Source: Sphingosinicella sp942492965
GTDB taxonomy: Bacteria; Pseudomonadota; Alphaproteobacteria; Sphingomonadales; Sphingomonadaceae
DNA: 64,000 nucleotides
Direction of reading: 5' to 3'
Assembly: GCA_942492965.1 (NCBI GenBank)
Contig: OW818656.1
Span: forward strand, 4,030,001-4,094,000
Part shown: piece after piece, positions 55,341 to 64,000 of the stretch
Layout of the letters: each line of letters begins with the position of its first letter
Numbering within the stretch: the first letter of the stretch is position 1
Translations under genes and position numbers: made by a program
The notes under the pieces: generated by a model
Told to the model about the DNA's origin: nothing
What the model saw: the letters and a program-made list of their open reading frames with translations, nothing else
Database searches by the model: none

Positions 55341-55798
55341 AGCCGGATGCCCGTGCGGCCGAGGTCGCCGAACTGTCTCATGTCCGCAACCACGTCTTCC
55401 GGGTCCGCATCGCGGATCGCGCGGGCGAAGACGACGGTGCCGACGGGCTTTGATTCCGATCCGCCGTCCGGCCCGGCGATGCCGGTGATCGCCACGGCGA
55501 CATCCGCTTCGCTGTGCGCGAGCGCGCCCTGCGCCATCGCCCAGGCCGTGGCGATCGAAACCGCGCCGAAGGTTTCGAGCACATCGCCGTGCACGTCGAG
55601 CTGCGCTGTTTTCGACTCGTTCGAATAGGTGACGAAGCCGCGCTCCAGCACGGCCGAGGAGCCTGGAATTTCGGTGATCGCACCGCAGACGAGGCCGCCG
55701 GTGCAGGATTCGGCAAGCACGACCTTGCGCCCGGCCGCCGCGTTCAGTTCCACCACGCGGCGTGCCAGCGCGAGGATGTCTTCGTCAAACAATGTCAC
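55280..55798 (-). CDS. CinA C-terminal-domain nicotinamide-nucleotide amidase
   Basis: 172 residues, only the CinA C-terminal (PncC) domain: VVLAESCTGGLVCGAITEIPGSSAVLERGFVTYSN (about 24-58, in part the catalytic Ser-Thr motif SCTGG) and AITGIAGPDGGSESKPVGTVVFA (about 102-124). This domain deamidates NMN to nicotinic acid mononucleotide in the pyridine nucleotide cycle. GTG 55798 was chosen because GGGAG lies 7 bases before it and it overlaps the upstream stop (GTGA). The last 61 bp overlap the convergent Coq10 gene. Confidence 0.9.
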   Translation of the reverse strand: MTLFDEDILALARRVVELNAAAGRKVVLAESCTGGLVCGAITEIPGSSAVLERGFVTYSNESKTAQLDVHGDVLETFGAVSIATAWAMAQGALAHSEADVAVAITGIAGPDGGSESKPVGTVVFARAIRDADPEDVVADMRQFGDLGRTGIRLQAVRCALELLLTEEAPVAA

Positions 55799-56322
55799 TC
55801 TTTTGCTCCCAGCGGGCAAAGTTGCGGGCCGGACGGGGTCTTGCCGGCACCGATACGCATGAAGGCTGTGATCAGGCGCGCGATCTGCGCGTCCTGCAAA
55901 GGCAGCATGGCGTCTACGAGGTCATTGGCCATGGCGCAGTCGCTTGCCGACATGTCCTTGATGATCGCGCTCGCCGTCACGCTCGCGACGAGGGGACGCA
56001 TGGCGTCGCTCTGCTTGCGCATCTCGTCGGCGACGGCCTTGTCTTCCTGCTGACCCAGAAAATGATCGAGCACCACCGGCCAGGCGGCATCACCGCGCGC
56101 TTTGAAACGTGTGCGGAGCTGCGGCTGCGCTGCAAGGATCGCCGGCGAGACGGCGGCGTGCCCGGTGCCGCATTGCTCCGCCACGATGGGCGCGACCGTG
56201 GCGAGCAGGAAATCGGAAAAGGCGAGGGCCTGCTTTTCGTTCATGCAATCCTTACCGGTTTCAGCATGAGCACTGGAAACCGCAAGGCTCGCCAAGGCCA
56301 GAATCAGGACTGGACGTTTCAC
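55795..56322 (-). CDS. secreted protein of unknown function, 175 aa
   Basis: Signal peptide 1-20 (MKRPVLILALASLAVSSAHA) followed by a helical mature domain with four Cys (GKDCMNEKQ, EQCGTGH, SDCAMAND, PQLCPLG), consistent with two disulfides in the periplasm. No family recognised. Its ATG overlaps the ispDF stop (ATGA) and its stop overlaps the cinA start (GTGA), so the three are translated as one coupled unit. The link to isoprenoid or NAD metabolism is not apparent. Confidence 0.78.
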   Translation of the reverse strand: MKRPVLILALASLAVSSAHAETGKDCMNEKQALAFSDFLLATVAPIVAEQCGTGHAAVSPAILAAQPQLRTRFKARGDAAWPVVLDHFLGQQEDKAVADEMRKQSDAMRPLVASVTASAIIKDMSASDCAMANDLVDAMLPLQDAQIARLITAFMRIGAGKTPSGPQLCPLGAKE

Positions 56323-57482
56323 TTCATCTCCACCGTGCTGAGTCGAATCGAAGCCGTGGCCTGGGCCGCAATGCCTTCCTTGCGTCCCGTGAAGCCAAGC
56401 TTTTCCGTCGTTGTGGCCTTGATGCTAACCCCCTCGACCGAGAGCCGCAACAGGGCGGCGACCCGCTGTCGCATGGCATCCCGATGCGGCGCGACTTTCG
56501 GCGTTTCGCAGATCAGCGTGACGTCCACGTGATCGATGATGCCGCCGCGCGCGAGGATGAGATCGCGGGCGTGGACTAGAAACTGGTCTGAGGGCGCGCC
56601 GCGCCATTTGGGATCGCTCGGCGGGAAATGGTCGCCGATGTCGCCCATCGCTGCGGCGCCGAGCAGTGCGTCGGTCAGGGCGTGGAGGCCGACGTCCGCA
56701 TCGCTGTGGCCGATGAGGGCATGGTCGTGGGGTACCTTCACGCCGCAAAGCCAGACATGATCGCCGGGGCCGAAACGGTGCACGTCGAAGCCCTGGCCCA
56801 CGCGCGTGATCAGCCCGGCGCCAAGCAAGGCTTCCGCGCGGGCGAAATCCGTTGGGTAAGTGAGCTTGGCCAAACGTTCATTACCCTCCACGAACGCGAC
56901 GCTCAGCCCCGCAGCGAGCGCAACTGTGACGTCATCGGTCGCATCGGGAGCGGCCTTGGCATGTGCCGCGCGGATGGCGGCGTACCGAAATGCCTGCGGG
57001 GTCTGGACGCGCTTCAGGCGGCTGCGGTCGACCTCGCCGTCGGCGTGGGTTTCGCCGGTGCGCAGGCTGTCGACGACGGGGAGGGCAGGGACGGCGCCGT
57101 CGTTTTCGGCGAGCGCGTCCAGTAGCCGGTCGATGACATCATGCGGGAGCAGGGGGCGGGCGGCGTCATGGATCAGAACGAGGTCGGGCGCAAAATCCGC
57201 GAGCGCTTCGAGCCCGCGGCGCACCGAGTCCTGCCGCGTCGCGCCTCCGTGGACCGGCAGGGCGCCGAGTCCCTGTGCGGCTTCGGCGAACGCTTCGCCG
57301 TCGTCGGGGTGGATGGCCGCCACCACATGACTGATGCCCGGATGGCTCGCGAGCGCGGCAAGCGAACGGCTGAGCACCGGCTGACCCGCGAGCATCCTGT
57401 ATTGTTTCGGCGCGCCTTCGCCCGCGCGGGAGCCTCTCCCTGCGGCAACGACGATGGCGGCGACCCGTGTTGGTTCACTCAT
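56319..57482 (-). CDS. ispDF: bifunctional IspD/IspF
   Basis: MEP isoprenoid pathway steps 3 and 5 in one chain of 387 residues. The IspD half (1-228) has AAIVVAAGRGSRAGEGAPKQYRML (8-31, CTP-binding), DAARPLLP (about 104) and VQTPQAFRY (about 157). The IspF half (from about 230) begins RVGQGFDVHRFGPGDHVWLCG with zinc ligands Asp and His, then HSDADVGLHALTDALLGAAAMGDIGDHFPPSD (in part) and ends with the SIKATTTEKLGFTGR block. IspDF fusion is common in alphaproteobacteria. Divergent from dusB with 80 bp between. Confidence 0.96.
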   Translation of the reverse strand: MSEPTRVAAIVVAAGRGSRAGEGAPKQYRMLAGQPVLSRSLAALASHPGISHVVAAIHPDDGEAFAEAAQGLGALPVHGGATRQDSVRRGLEALADFAPDLVLIHDAARPLLPHDVIDRLLDALAENDGAVPALPVVDSLRTGETHADGEVDRSRLKRVQTPQAFRYAAIRAAHAKAAPDATDDVTVALAAGLSVAFVEGNERLAKLTYPTDFARAEALLGAGLITRVGQGFDVHRFGPGDHVWLCGVKVPHDHALIGHSDADVGLHALTDALLGAAAMGDIGDHFPPSDPKWRGAPSDQFLVHARDLILARGGIIDHVDVTLICETPKVAPHRDAMRQRVAALLRLSVEGVSIKATTTEKLGFTGRKEGIAAQATASIRLSTVEMK

Positions 57483-57509
57483 GGGCGGCGGCTTTAGCGC
57501 AGGCTGTGC

Positions 57510-57538
57510 TTGCCGAACAGCCCTGCTTGGGCTATGCG
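57510..57538 (+). promoter_or_regulatory. candidate promoter of dusB-ntrBCYX
   Basis: TTGCCG (57510-57515), 17 bp, TATGCG (57533-57538), 24 bp before the dusB ATG, in the 80-bp region between divergent ispDF and dusB. The -10 is weak beyond TAT. Confidence 0.4.
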
Positions 57539-57562
57539 CCGTGCCTTATTTTTGGGCAGCCA

Positions 57563-58564
57563 ATGACCGTGCCGAAACTGAAGCCAATCTCGATTGGACC
57601 CGTGCGCATCGAACAGCCGGTGATCCTGGCGCCGATGACCGGCGTCACCGACTTGCCGTTCCGCAAGGTGGTGAAGCGTTTCGGCGCGGGGCTCACCGTC
57701 ACCGAGATGATCGCCAGCCAGGCGATGGTGCGCGAAACGCGCCAGTCGCTGCAGAAGGCGGCGTGGGATCCTTCCGAAGAGCCGATCTCGATGCAGCTTG
57801 CGGGCTGCGAGCCCGGTATCATGGCGGAAGCGGCGAAGCTGAACGCCGATCGCGGCGCGGCGATCATCGACATCAACATGGGCTGCCCGGTGAAGAAGAT
57901 CGTGAACGGGCATGCCGGCTCCTCGCTGATGCGCGACCTGAAGCTCGCGGCGTCGCTGATCGAGGCGACCGTGAAGGCGGTCGACCTGCCCGTGACGCTG
58001 AAAATGCGCATGGGCTGGGACCACGGCAGCCTGAACGCGCCCGAACTCGCACGGATCGCCGAGGATCTCGGCATCAAGCTGATCACCGTCCACGGGCGCA
58101 CGCGCAACCAGATGTATTCGGGAAGCGCCGACTGGGCGTTCGTGCGCAATGTGAAGAACGCGGTTTCACTGCCCGTGGTGGTGAACGGCGACATCTGCTC
58201 GGTGGAAGACGCGCGCACCGCGCTCGAACAGTCCGGCGCCGACGCGGTGATGGTGGGGCGGGGGGCTTATGGCCGCCCGTGGCTGCTCGGCGAGGTGATG
58301 GCCGATCTCTGCGACCACCGCTTCAAGGCGCCGACGATCGAGGAGCAGTATCACCTGATCCTCGAGCAGTACGAGATGATGCTGGAGCTTTACGGCACGG
58401 ATACCGGCGTCAACCTCGCGCGCAAGCACATCGGCTGGTACACTAAAGGGATGCACGGCTCCGCCGAGTTCCGAAACAGCGTCAACCAGGTCGGCGATCC
58501 CGCGCGGGTGAAGGCCATGCTCCGCGAGTTCTACGCGCCCTGGCTTGCCCGGGCGGCGGCCTGA
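57563..58564 (+). CDS. dusB: tRNA-dihydrouridine synthase DusB
   Basis: FMN enzyme reducing uridines in tRNA. 333 residues. The family core VILAPMTGVTDLPFRKVVKRFGAGLTVTEMI (20-50, in part), the catalytic Cys108 in NMGCPVKKIV, MRMGWD, VHGRTRNQMYSGSADW (about 173-188) and VMVGRGAYGRPWLL (about 225) are present. In alphaproteobacteria this gene (formerly nifR3) is the first of the ntr operon, as here. ATG 57563 (MTVPKLKPISIG) replaces an earlier in-frame start that overlaps ispDF. Confidence 0.95.
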   Translation: MTVPKLKPISIGPVRIEQPVILAPMTGVTDLPFRKVVKRFGAGLTVTEMIASQAMVRETRQSLQKAAWDPSEEPISMQLAGCEPGIMAEAAKLNADRGAAIIDINMGCPVKKIVNGHAGSSLMRDLKLAASLIEATVKAVDLPVTLKMRMGWDHGSLNAPELARIAEDLGIKLITVHGRTRNQMYSGSADWAFVRNVKNAVSLPVVVNGDICSVEDARTALEQSGADAVMVGRGAYGRPWLLGEVMADLCDHRFKAPTIEEQYHLILEQYEMMLELYGTDTGVNLARKHIGWYTKGMHGSAEFRNSVNQVGDPARVKAMLREFYAPWLARAAA

Positions 58565-58565
58565 T

Positions 58566-59657
58566 ATGGCCACTGTGCCTGTGGTTCCCCTGGTTCCGCC
58601 GCCATCGGCCGAAGACCTGATCGCAAGCCTGCCGATCCCGATTGTCCTCATCGACGCCAACGGCGCGCCCGCGCGGATGAACACGGCTGCCGAGGACATG
58701 TTCAACCTCAGCGAACCGGCGCTTGTCGATCGGGGCTGGGGCGCGATCTTCCCGGAAGACAGCGCCGTGCGCGCGGTGCTGTTCGAGGCGGTCGCCACCG
58801 GCGGCGAGTTCGCGGCCTATGACCTCGAAATCGCGTTCATCGGCGGGCGCCGCGTGACCGCCGACCTGCTGGTTTCACCCGTGCCGGATTCGCCCGGCTG
58901 GTCGACGCTGGTGTTTCAGCGCCGGGCGGCCGCGACGATGGTGAACCGTCAGCGCGAACAGGTGGGCGCCGCGAAGACCGCAGTAGGCGTCGCAGCAATG
59001 CTGGCGCACGAGATCAAGAACCCGCTTTCGGGGATTCGCGGCGCGGCGCAGCTTCTGGCGCAGGACGGTGACCCCGAACTCACCGATCTTATCTGCACCG
59101 AAGTCGATCGCATCAGCACGCTGATCGATTCGATGGAAGAGTTCACCGATACGCGGCCGCTGAAGCGGCAGCCGGAAAATATCCACCTGATCCTTGGCCA
59201 TGTGCGCCGCCTCGCCGAGCACGGCTTCGCGCGCGATGTGGAGTTCGACGAGGATTATGACCCCTCGCTGCCGGACGTGGACGGGGACCGCGACGCACTC
59301 ATCCAGATTTTCGTGAACCTCGTGAAAAACGCGAGCGAAGCGACAGGAAACAAAGGCAGGATACGTCTACGCAGCGCATACCGGCACGGCCTGAAGGTTG
59401 CGGTGAAGGGCTCCAAGCGGCGAATGTCCGTGCCCATCGAGGTCTGCGTGATCGACGACGGCCCCGGCGCGCCTGCGGACGTCGCCGAACACCTGTTCGA
59501 TCCGTTCGTCTCGTCGAAGCCCGGCGGTACGGGGCTTGGCCTCGCGCTCGTCGCGAAGCTTGTGGGCGACCACGGCGGGCTCATCGAGTACGACCGGCAC
59601 AACAACCCGCCGCGCACGATCTTCCGCGTGCTGCTGCCGACGGCGGGCAGCCAGTGA
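58566..59657 (+). CDS. ntrB: nitrogen regulation sensor kinase NtrB
   Basis: 363 residues: PAS domain (about 17-118), HisKA with phospho-acceptor His148 in LAHEIKNPLSGIRG, and HATPase_c with N-box NLVKNASEA, G1 DDGPGAP and G2 GGTGLGLALV. It phosphorylates or dephosphorylates NtrC according to nitrogen status via GlnB. It starts 1 bp after the dusB stop and overlaps ntrC (GTGA). No transmembrane segment, as expected for NtrB. Confidence 0.95.
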   Translation: MATVPVVPLVPPPSAEDLIASLPIPIVLIDANGAPARMNTAAEDMFNLSEPALVDRGWGAIFPEDSAVRAVLFEAVATGGEFAAYDLEIAFIGGRRVTADLLVSPVPDSPGWSTLVFQRRAAATMVNRQREQVGAAKTAVGVAAMLAHEIKNPLSGIRGAAQLLAQDGDPELTDLICTEVDRISTLIDSMEEFTDTRPLKRQPENIHLILGHVRRLAEHGFARDVEFDEDYDPSLPDVDGDRDALIQIFVNLVKNASEATGNKGRIRLRSAYRHGLKVAVKGSKRRMSVPIEVCVIDDGPGAPADVAEHLFDPFVSSKPGGTGLGLALVAKLVGDHGGLIEYDRHNNPPRTIFRVLLPTAGSQ

Positions 59658-61123
59658 GCCGCACCGGAACGATCATCGTCGCCGATGACGACGCGGCGAT
59701 CCGCACGGTCGTGCGGCAGGTGCTGGTGCGCGCGGGCCATGAGGTGCGGACCACGGATACGGTCGCGGGCCTCTGGCAACTGATCGAAGCGGGGGTAGGG
59801 GACGCGGTGATTACCGACGTCGTGCTGCCCGATGCCGACGGGCTCGATGCCGTGCCGCGTATCCTCGCGCGCCGCCCCGGCCTTCCCGTGATCGTGATGA
59901 GCGCGCAGAACACGCTGGCGACGGCGGTGCGCGCGACCGAGAATGGTGCGTTTGAATATTTGCCGAAACCCTTCGATATCAACAAGCTTTCGGCCGTTGT
60001 TTCCGCTGCACTCGAACAATCGCAGGCGCCCGCACGCAAAGCGGCGGCGAAAGAGGAAGGGGACGGCCTGCCGCTGATCGGCCGTTCGCCCGCGATGCAG
60101 GAGGTGTACCGCACGATCGCGCGTGTCGTGCCCACCGACCTCACCGTGCTCATCCTCGGCGAATCCGGCACCGGCAAGGAGCTCGTGGCAAAGGCGCTGC
60201 ACGACCTCGGATCGAGGCGGACGGGACCGTTCGTGGCGGTGAACATGGCGGCAATCCCGCGCGAACTCATCGAATCCGAACTGTTCGGACACGAGCGCGG
60301 CGCCTTTACCGGCGCGCAGGCCCGCGCGATCGGCCGCTTCGAGCAGGCGCAGGGCGGCACATTGTTCCTCGACGAGATCGGCGACATGCCGATGGAGGCG
60401 CAAACGCGGCTGCTCCGCGTGCTCCAGTCGGGTGAATTCACCACAGTCGGCGGGATGCGGCCGATCAAGGCGGACATCCGCATCGTTTCCGCGACGAACA
60501 AGGACCTGCGCCGCCTCGTCGATGCCGGGCTGTTCCGCGAAGACCTGTTCTACCGGCTGAACGTGGTGCCGCTGCACCTGCCGCCACTCAGAAGCCGTGT
60601 CGACGACATCGCCGAACTTGCAACGCACTTCCTGCGCCGCGCCGAGGCGGAAGGGCTGCCGGCAAAAACGCTCGAACCCGAAGCCATCCTGCGCCTGCAG
60701 GCGCACGACTGGCCGGGCAACGTGCGCGAGCTTGAAAACCTGATGCGGCGCTTCGCGGCGCTCGAACGCTCTGACGTCATTTCCGCCGCCAGCGTCGAGG
60801 AGGCACTGCGCAGCGAGCGCGTGCCTGCCGGACGCGCGGAAACCGACAGCCGCGGACTTGCGGGCTCCGTGGAGTCGCACCTCGCGCGCTATTTCGATAC
60901 GTTCGGCGACGATCTGCCGCCGGACGGGCTTTACGAGCGCGTGCTCGCGGAGCTTGAAAAGCCGTTGTTGCTACTCAGCCTTGCAGCAACGCGCGGCAAC
61001 CAGATCCGCGCCGCGAAACTGCTCGGCATCAACCGCAACACACTGCGCAAGAAGCTGAATGATCGCGGCATCGATGCGGTGGCGCTGCGTCCTGCGGGTC
61101 CGCCTGTCGGTCGTTCAGGCTGA
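59654..61123 (+). CDS. ntrC: nitrogen regulation response regulator NtrC
   Basis: 489 residues: receiver domain with Asp55 (VITDVVLPDADGLD), sigma-54 interaction AAA domain with Walker A GESGTGKE (169-176), GAFTGA loop (216-221) that contacts sigma-54, Walker B GGTLFLDEIGDM, and a C-terminal Fis-type helix-turn-helix (GNQIRAAKLLGINRNTLRKKL, residues about 450-470). GTG start overlapping ntrB. It activates RpoN promoters for nitrogen assimilation. ntrY follows after 79 bp. Confidence 0.96.
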   Translation: MSRTGTIIVADDDAAIRTVVRQVLVRAGHEVRTTDTVAGLWQLIEAGVGDAVITDVVLPDADGLDAVPRILARRPGLPVIVMSAQNTLATAVRATENGAFEYLPKPFDINKLSAVVSAALEQSQAPARKAAAKEEGDGLPLIGRSPAMQEVYRTIARVVPTDLTVLILGESGTGKELVAKALHDLGSRRTGPFVAVNMAAIPRELIESELFGHERGAFTGAQARAIGRFEQAQGGTLFLDEIGDMPMEAQTRLLRVLQSGEFTTVGGMRPIKADIRIVSATNKDLRRLVDAGLFREDLFYRLNVVPLHLPPLRSRVDDIAELATHFLRRAEAEGLPAKTLEPEAILRLQAHDWPGNVRELENLMRRFAALERSDVISAASVEEALRSERVPAGRAETDSRGLAGSVESHLARYFDTFGDDLPPDGLYERVLAELEKPLLLLSLAATRGNQIRAAKLLGINRNTLRKKLNDRGIDAVALRPAGPPVGRSG

Positions 61124-61202
61124 TTTCAGCTTCGGATCGTTACCGGGGTGCAGCAACTGTGTATTTGCGGCAACAGGCAAAGTGGTTAAGCTGCACTTGA
61201 AT

Positions 61203-63473
61203 ATGTCCGCGACTGCATCCCCCAAGCCGCCATCGCCGCACCGCAGGCTGCGTCGCCGCATAAGTCGCTGGGTTTCGCGCGTCGAACTCTACCCGCGGCT
61301 GGAAGTCGCGCTGGGGCTGATCGCCGTCGCGGTGGGCTGCGCGAGCTATTTCGCGCTCACCGACACGTTCTTCACCGCCGCGAACACGCCTTCGGGGCGC
61401 ACGATCCTGCTGGTCGCGAACCTTGTGCCGCTGATGGCGCTGCTCGTGCTGATCGGCCGCCGCTTCGTGATCCTGCGCGTGAACCGGCGGCGCGGGCTTG
61501 CCGGCGCGCGGATGCACGTGCGCATGGTGGCGCTGTTCTCGGCGATCGCCGCGATCCCGACGCTGCTCGTCGTCGTATTCGCCTCGCTGCTTTTCCAGTT
61601 TGGCACGCAGTTCTGGTTTTCGGACAACGCCCGCACCGTCCTAGAGAACGCCGAGCAGGTCGCGCATTCCTACGTCGCCGAAAACCGGCAGCGCATCGTG
61701 GCGGACATCGAGGCGATGGGCACCGACGTCTACGAGTACGCCAACAGCTACGGCGTCGATTCCGCAGGCTTTGCCGACGGCCTCGCGTTCCAGGTCGCGG
61801 CCCGCAACCTCACCGAGGCGAGCGTCTTCACGCTGAACGGCGAGGATTATCATATCTACGCATCGGTCGGGATGAGCGGCGCGCCGCTGGAGCAGCGTAT
61901 CCTGCCCACGGACATCGCGCGGGCGCGATCGGGCCGAGCGAGCGTGCTCGCGACCGCTTCGGACCGCGTGGAGGCGATCGTCCGCATCGATCCGCTGCTC
62001 GAACGCTATGTTTACGTCAGCCGCAGCGTCGATCCTGCCGTGCTCCAGTCCGCGCAGCGGGCGGAAGGGGCGATGAACGAGTATGACGCGCTGCTCGCGC
62101 GCTCCAAGAGCCTGCAATGGCAGTTCAATCTCGCGCTGTTCGTGATTGCGCTGCTGATCCTTGCCGCCGCCATCCTTTCGGCGCTGTGGCTCGCCAACCG
62201 GCTGGTGGCGCCGATCGGACGGCTTGTGCGCGCCGCCGAGAAGGTGGGGGCGGGCGACCTTGCCGCGCGCGTGCCCGTTCGCAACAGCCCGGACGAGGTC
62301 GGCACGCTGGCGCGCACCTTCAACCGCATGACACGGCAATTGCAGGCGCAGACGAGCGCGCTTGTTGCCGCCAACGAACAGCTCGACGCGCGGCGTCAGT
62401 TCACCGAAGCGGTGCTCTCCAGCGTCTCGGCGGGCGTGATCTCCATCGATGAAGAGGGGCATATCCGCCTCGTCAGCCATTCTGCCGCTGACCTCCTCGA
62501 AATGACCGAAGAGGCGCTTGGCGGCATGACCATCGAGGAGGCGGTGCCCGAATTTTCGGGGCTTCTGGAAGAGACGCGCGCCTCCGGGCAGGCATCCGGT
62601 CAGGTGCGCATCGCGCGCGGCAACGACGTGCAGACGCTGCTCGCGCGCATGGGCGGCGTTTCGGAGGGCAGCCAAGGCTATGTGATCACCTTCGACGACA
62701 TCACGCAGCAGCTCGCCGACCAGCGGCGCGCGGCCTGGGCGGACGTGGCGCGGCGCATCGCGCACGAGATCAAGAACCCGCTGACGCCGATCCAGCTTTC
62801 CGCCGAGCGCCTGCAGCGGCGCTACGGCAACAAGATCGAGGAGGGGGCGGACACGTTCCGCAGCCTGACCGAAACGATCGTGCGGCAGGTGGGCGATCTT
62901 CGCCAGATGGTCGATGAGTTCTCGTCGTTCGCGCGGATGCCCAAGCCCGTGTTCAGGCCGGAATCGTTCCTCGACATCGCGCGGCAGGCGATATTCCTTC
63001 AGGAGGTCGCGCACAGCGATTTCGACTATGAGATGGATGTGGCTTCCGGATTGCCGGCATTCATTTGCGACCGCCGCCAGATCGCGCAGGCGCTCACCAA
63101 CCTCCTCAAGAACGCGGCCGAATCCGTCGCCGCGCGCTGCAAGGACGGCGACGTGCAGGGCCGCATCGCGCTCACCGCGCGCTTTACCGAGCCCGATACG
63201 CTCGTGGTGACGGTGACCGACAACGGCATCGGCCTTCCCGCGAGCCAGCGCGACCGGCTGACTGAGCCCTATGTGACGACGCGGGTGAAAGGCACGGGCC
63301 TCGGCCTCGCCATCGTCAAGAAAATCGTGGAGGAGCACGATGGCGTGCTCGATCTGCGTGACGTGGAGGGCGGCGGCGCCTCCGCGGTGATGAGTTTCGA
63401 TCTGGCCGCCCTGCAGGCCCATGTCTCGCAGGAACCGGGCGTTCCGGAAAAAGTCGCAGTTCAGCAAAGGTAG
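61203..63473 (+). CDS. ntrY: membrane sensor histidine kinase NtrY
   Basis: 756 residues. Membrane helices at about 35-55, 70-90 and 108-130 precede a periplasmic sensor region, a fourth helix near 305-330, HAMP (WLANRLVAPIGRLVRAAEKVGAGDLAARV), PAS (about 405-500), HisKA with His521 in RRIAHEIKNPLTP, and HATPase_c with NLLKNAAESV and GTGLGLAIVKKIVEEH. This matches NtrY, partner of NtrX. ATG 61203 starts a hydrophilic tail before helix 1; the frame extends into ntrC but without merit. ntrX follows after 4 bp. Confidence 0.95.
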   Translation: MSATASPKPPSPHRRLRRRISRWVSRVELYPRLEVALGLIAVAVGCASYFALTDTFFTAANTPSGRTILLVANLVPLMALLVLIGRRFVILRVNRRRGLAGARMHVRMVALFSAIAAIPTLLVVVFASLLFQFGTQFWFSDNARTVLENAEQVAHSYVAENRQRIVADIEAMGTDVYEYANSYGVDSAGFADGLAFQVAARNLTEASVFTLNGEDYHIYASVGMSGAPLEQRILPTDIARARSGRASVLATASDRVEAIVRIDPLLERYVYVSRSVDPAVLQSAQRAEGAMNEYDALLARSKSLQWQFNLALFVIALLILAAAILSALWLANRLVAPIGRLVRAAEKVGAGDLAARVPVRNSPDEVGTLARTFNRMTRQLQAQTSALVAANEQLDARRQFTEAVLSSVSAGVISIDEEGHIRLVSHSAADLLEMTEEALGGMTIEEAVPEFSGLLEETRASGQASGQVRIARGNDVQTLLARMGGVSEGSQGYVITFDDITQQLADQRRAAWADVARRIAHEIKNPLTPIQLSAERLQRRYGNKIEEGADTFRSLTETIVRQVGDLRQMVDEFSSFARMPKPVFRPESFLDIARQAIFLQEVAHSDFDYEMDVASGLPAFICDRRQIAQALTNLLKNAAESVAARCKDGDVQGRIALTARFTEPDTLVVTVTDNGIGLPASQRDRLTEPYVTTRVKGTGLGLAIVKKIVEEHDGVLDLRDVEGGGASAVMSFDLAALQAHVSQEPGVPEKVAVQQR

Positions 63474-63477
63474 ATGT

Positions 63478-64000
63478 GTGGCGCTTGATATTCTGATCGT
63501 CGACGATGAAGCCGATATCCGGGAACTGATCGCAGGTGTCCTTGATGACGAGGGCTATGAAACGCGCACGGCGGGGGACAGCGACAGTGCGCTCGCCGCG
63601 CTCAGCGAACGGCTGCCGAGCCTGCTCGTGCTCGACATCTGGCTGCAGGGATCGAAGCTCGACGGGATCGAGCTCCTGGAGGTCGTGAAGCAGCGCAATC
63701 CGGGGCTTCCGGTCATCATGATCTCCGGCCACGGCAACGTGGAGACGGCGGTCGCGGCGATCAAGCGCGGAGCCTACGACTTCATCGAAAAGCCGTTTCA
63801 GGCGGACCAGCTGATCCACACCGTGGAGCGCGCGACCGAAGCGGAGCGCCTGCGCCGCGAGAACGAGGAACTCCGCACGCGCGCGGGCATCGAGGGCGAG
63901 CTCACCGGCTCCTCCGCCTTGATCAACGGGGTGCGCGCGACGCTGAAGCGCGTTGCCGCCACCGGCAGCCGCGTGCTGATCGACGGCCCGCCGGGCTCCG
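63478..64000 (+). CDS. ntrX: response regulator NtrX, 5' part (cut by window end)
   Basis: Open to the last base, 174 codons visible. GTG start (then ALDILIVDDEADIREL) with AAAGG upstream, 4 bp after ntrY; an ATG at 63474 is out of frame. The receiver domain has Asp9-Asp10 and phospho-Asp53 (LLVLDIWLQGS), Ser/Thr in VIMISGHGN and Lys in FIEKPF. The following TGSSALINGVRATLKRVAATGSRVLIDGPPGS is the start of the sigma-54 AAA domain; its Walker A is cut. In this clade Walker A reads GPPGS where NtrC has GESGT, a known NtrX trait. Confidence 0.94.
   Translation, partial: MALDILIVDDEADIRELIAGVLDDEGYETRTAGDSDSALAALSERLPSLLVLDIWLQGSKLDGIELLEVVKQRNPGLPVIMISGHGNVETAVAAIKRGAYDFIEKPFQADQLIHTVERATEAERLRRENEELRTRAGIEGELTGSSALINGVRATLKRVAATGSRVLIDGPPGS

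Noticed and set aside
1..64000. tRNA, rRNA, CRISPR or insertion sequences
   Set aside because: I looked for T-loop signatures, regularly spaced repeats and transposase motifs on both strands and saw none.

Overview
This 64 kb window is high-GC chromosomal DNA from an alphaproteobacterium, most likely Sphingomonadales. The pointers are the eno-ftsB-pdhA-pdhB-pdhC-lpd-lipA-coq10 order, the dusB(nifR3)-ntrB-ntrC-ntrY-ntrX order, yqeY-dnaG-rpoD facing carAB, a short prolyl-tRNA synthetase without an editing insert, a lipoyl-domain E1-beta, and an ornithine decarboxylase next to a deoxyhypusine-synthase-like gene. I see no rRNA, tRNA, CRISPR array, insertion sequence, integrase or phage structural gene. 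Almost all of the window is densely packed core genome; the accessory flavour is concentrated at about 20.3-31.4 kb.

Layout. 0-2.4 kb: 3' end of pyrG, then a divergent SDR oxidoreductase / AraC regulator pair. 2.4-2.9 kb: a 486-bp gap with a candidate minus-strand structured RNA. 2.9-10.1 kb: proS-lolC-lolD-GNAT-dnaE, tightly coupled. 10.3-14.0 kb: a small secreted protein behind a large dyad, then a coupled enoyl-CoA hydratase / N-formylglutamate amidohydrolase / dihydroxy-acid dehydratase run. 14.3-16.9 kb: nnr and an RNA methyltransferase. 16.9-20.4 kb: polyamine genes (ODC, DHS-like) divergent from threonine dehydratase. 20.3-26.5 kb: glycerol genes glpD/glpK, a small membrane protein and a PQQ quinohemoprotein lipoprotein. 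26.5-31.4 kb: VWA protein, MoxR ATPase and two PEP-CTERM proteins. 31.4-40.4 kb: rpoD-dnaG-yqeY divergent from carA-carB. 40.4-46.1 kb: greA, rhomboid protease, an envelope operon (cytochrome c, MlaC-like, gamma-CA, DUF4170), DUF2336 and a three-gene stress-type operon. 46.3-55.3 kb: enolase, FtsB, the complete pyruvate dehydrogenase complex, lipoyl synthase and Coq10. 55.3-64 kb: ispDF, cinA, dusB and the two nitrogen two-component systems; ntrX runs off the end.

Genes that work together: pdhA/pdhB/pdhC/lpd with lipA supply the whole PDH machine and its cofactor. NtrBC and NtrYX are sigma-54-linked, and the window also holds an excellent sigma-54 promoter in front of a PEP-CTERM gene. ODC plus the DHS-like enzyme probably make homospermidine. 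glpD/glpK handle glycerol, and a periplasmic-side quinoprotein lies just downstream.

No dramatic unknown multi-gene system is visible. The most interesting signals are regulatory: a pdhA frame whose conserved-looking N-terminal extension has a perfect Shine-Dalgarno but only AUC as start codon; the sigma-54 promoter with an AAAATG/CATTTT half-site array; an ODC leader hairpin that buries its ribosome-binding site; an EcfG-type promoter for a membrane/coiled-coil operon; a GANTC cluster before ftsB; and recurring start-proximal CTAG boxes, some implying leaderless mRNAs.
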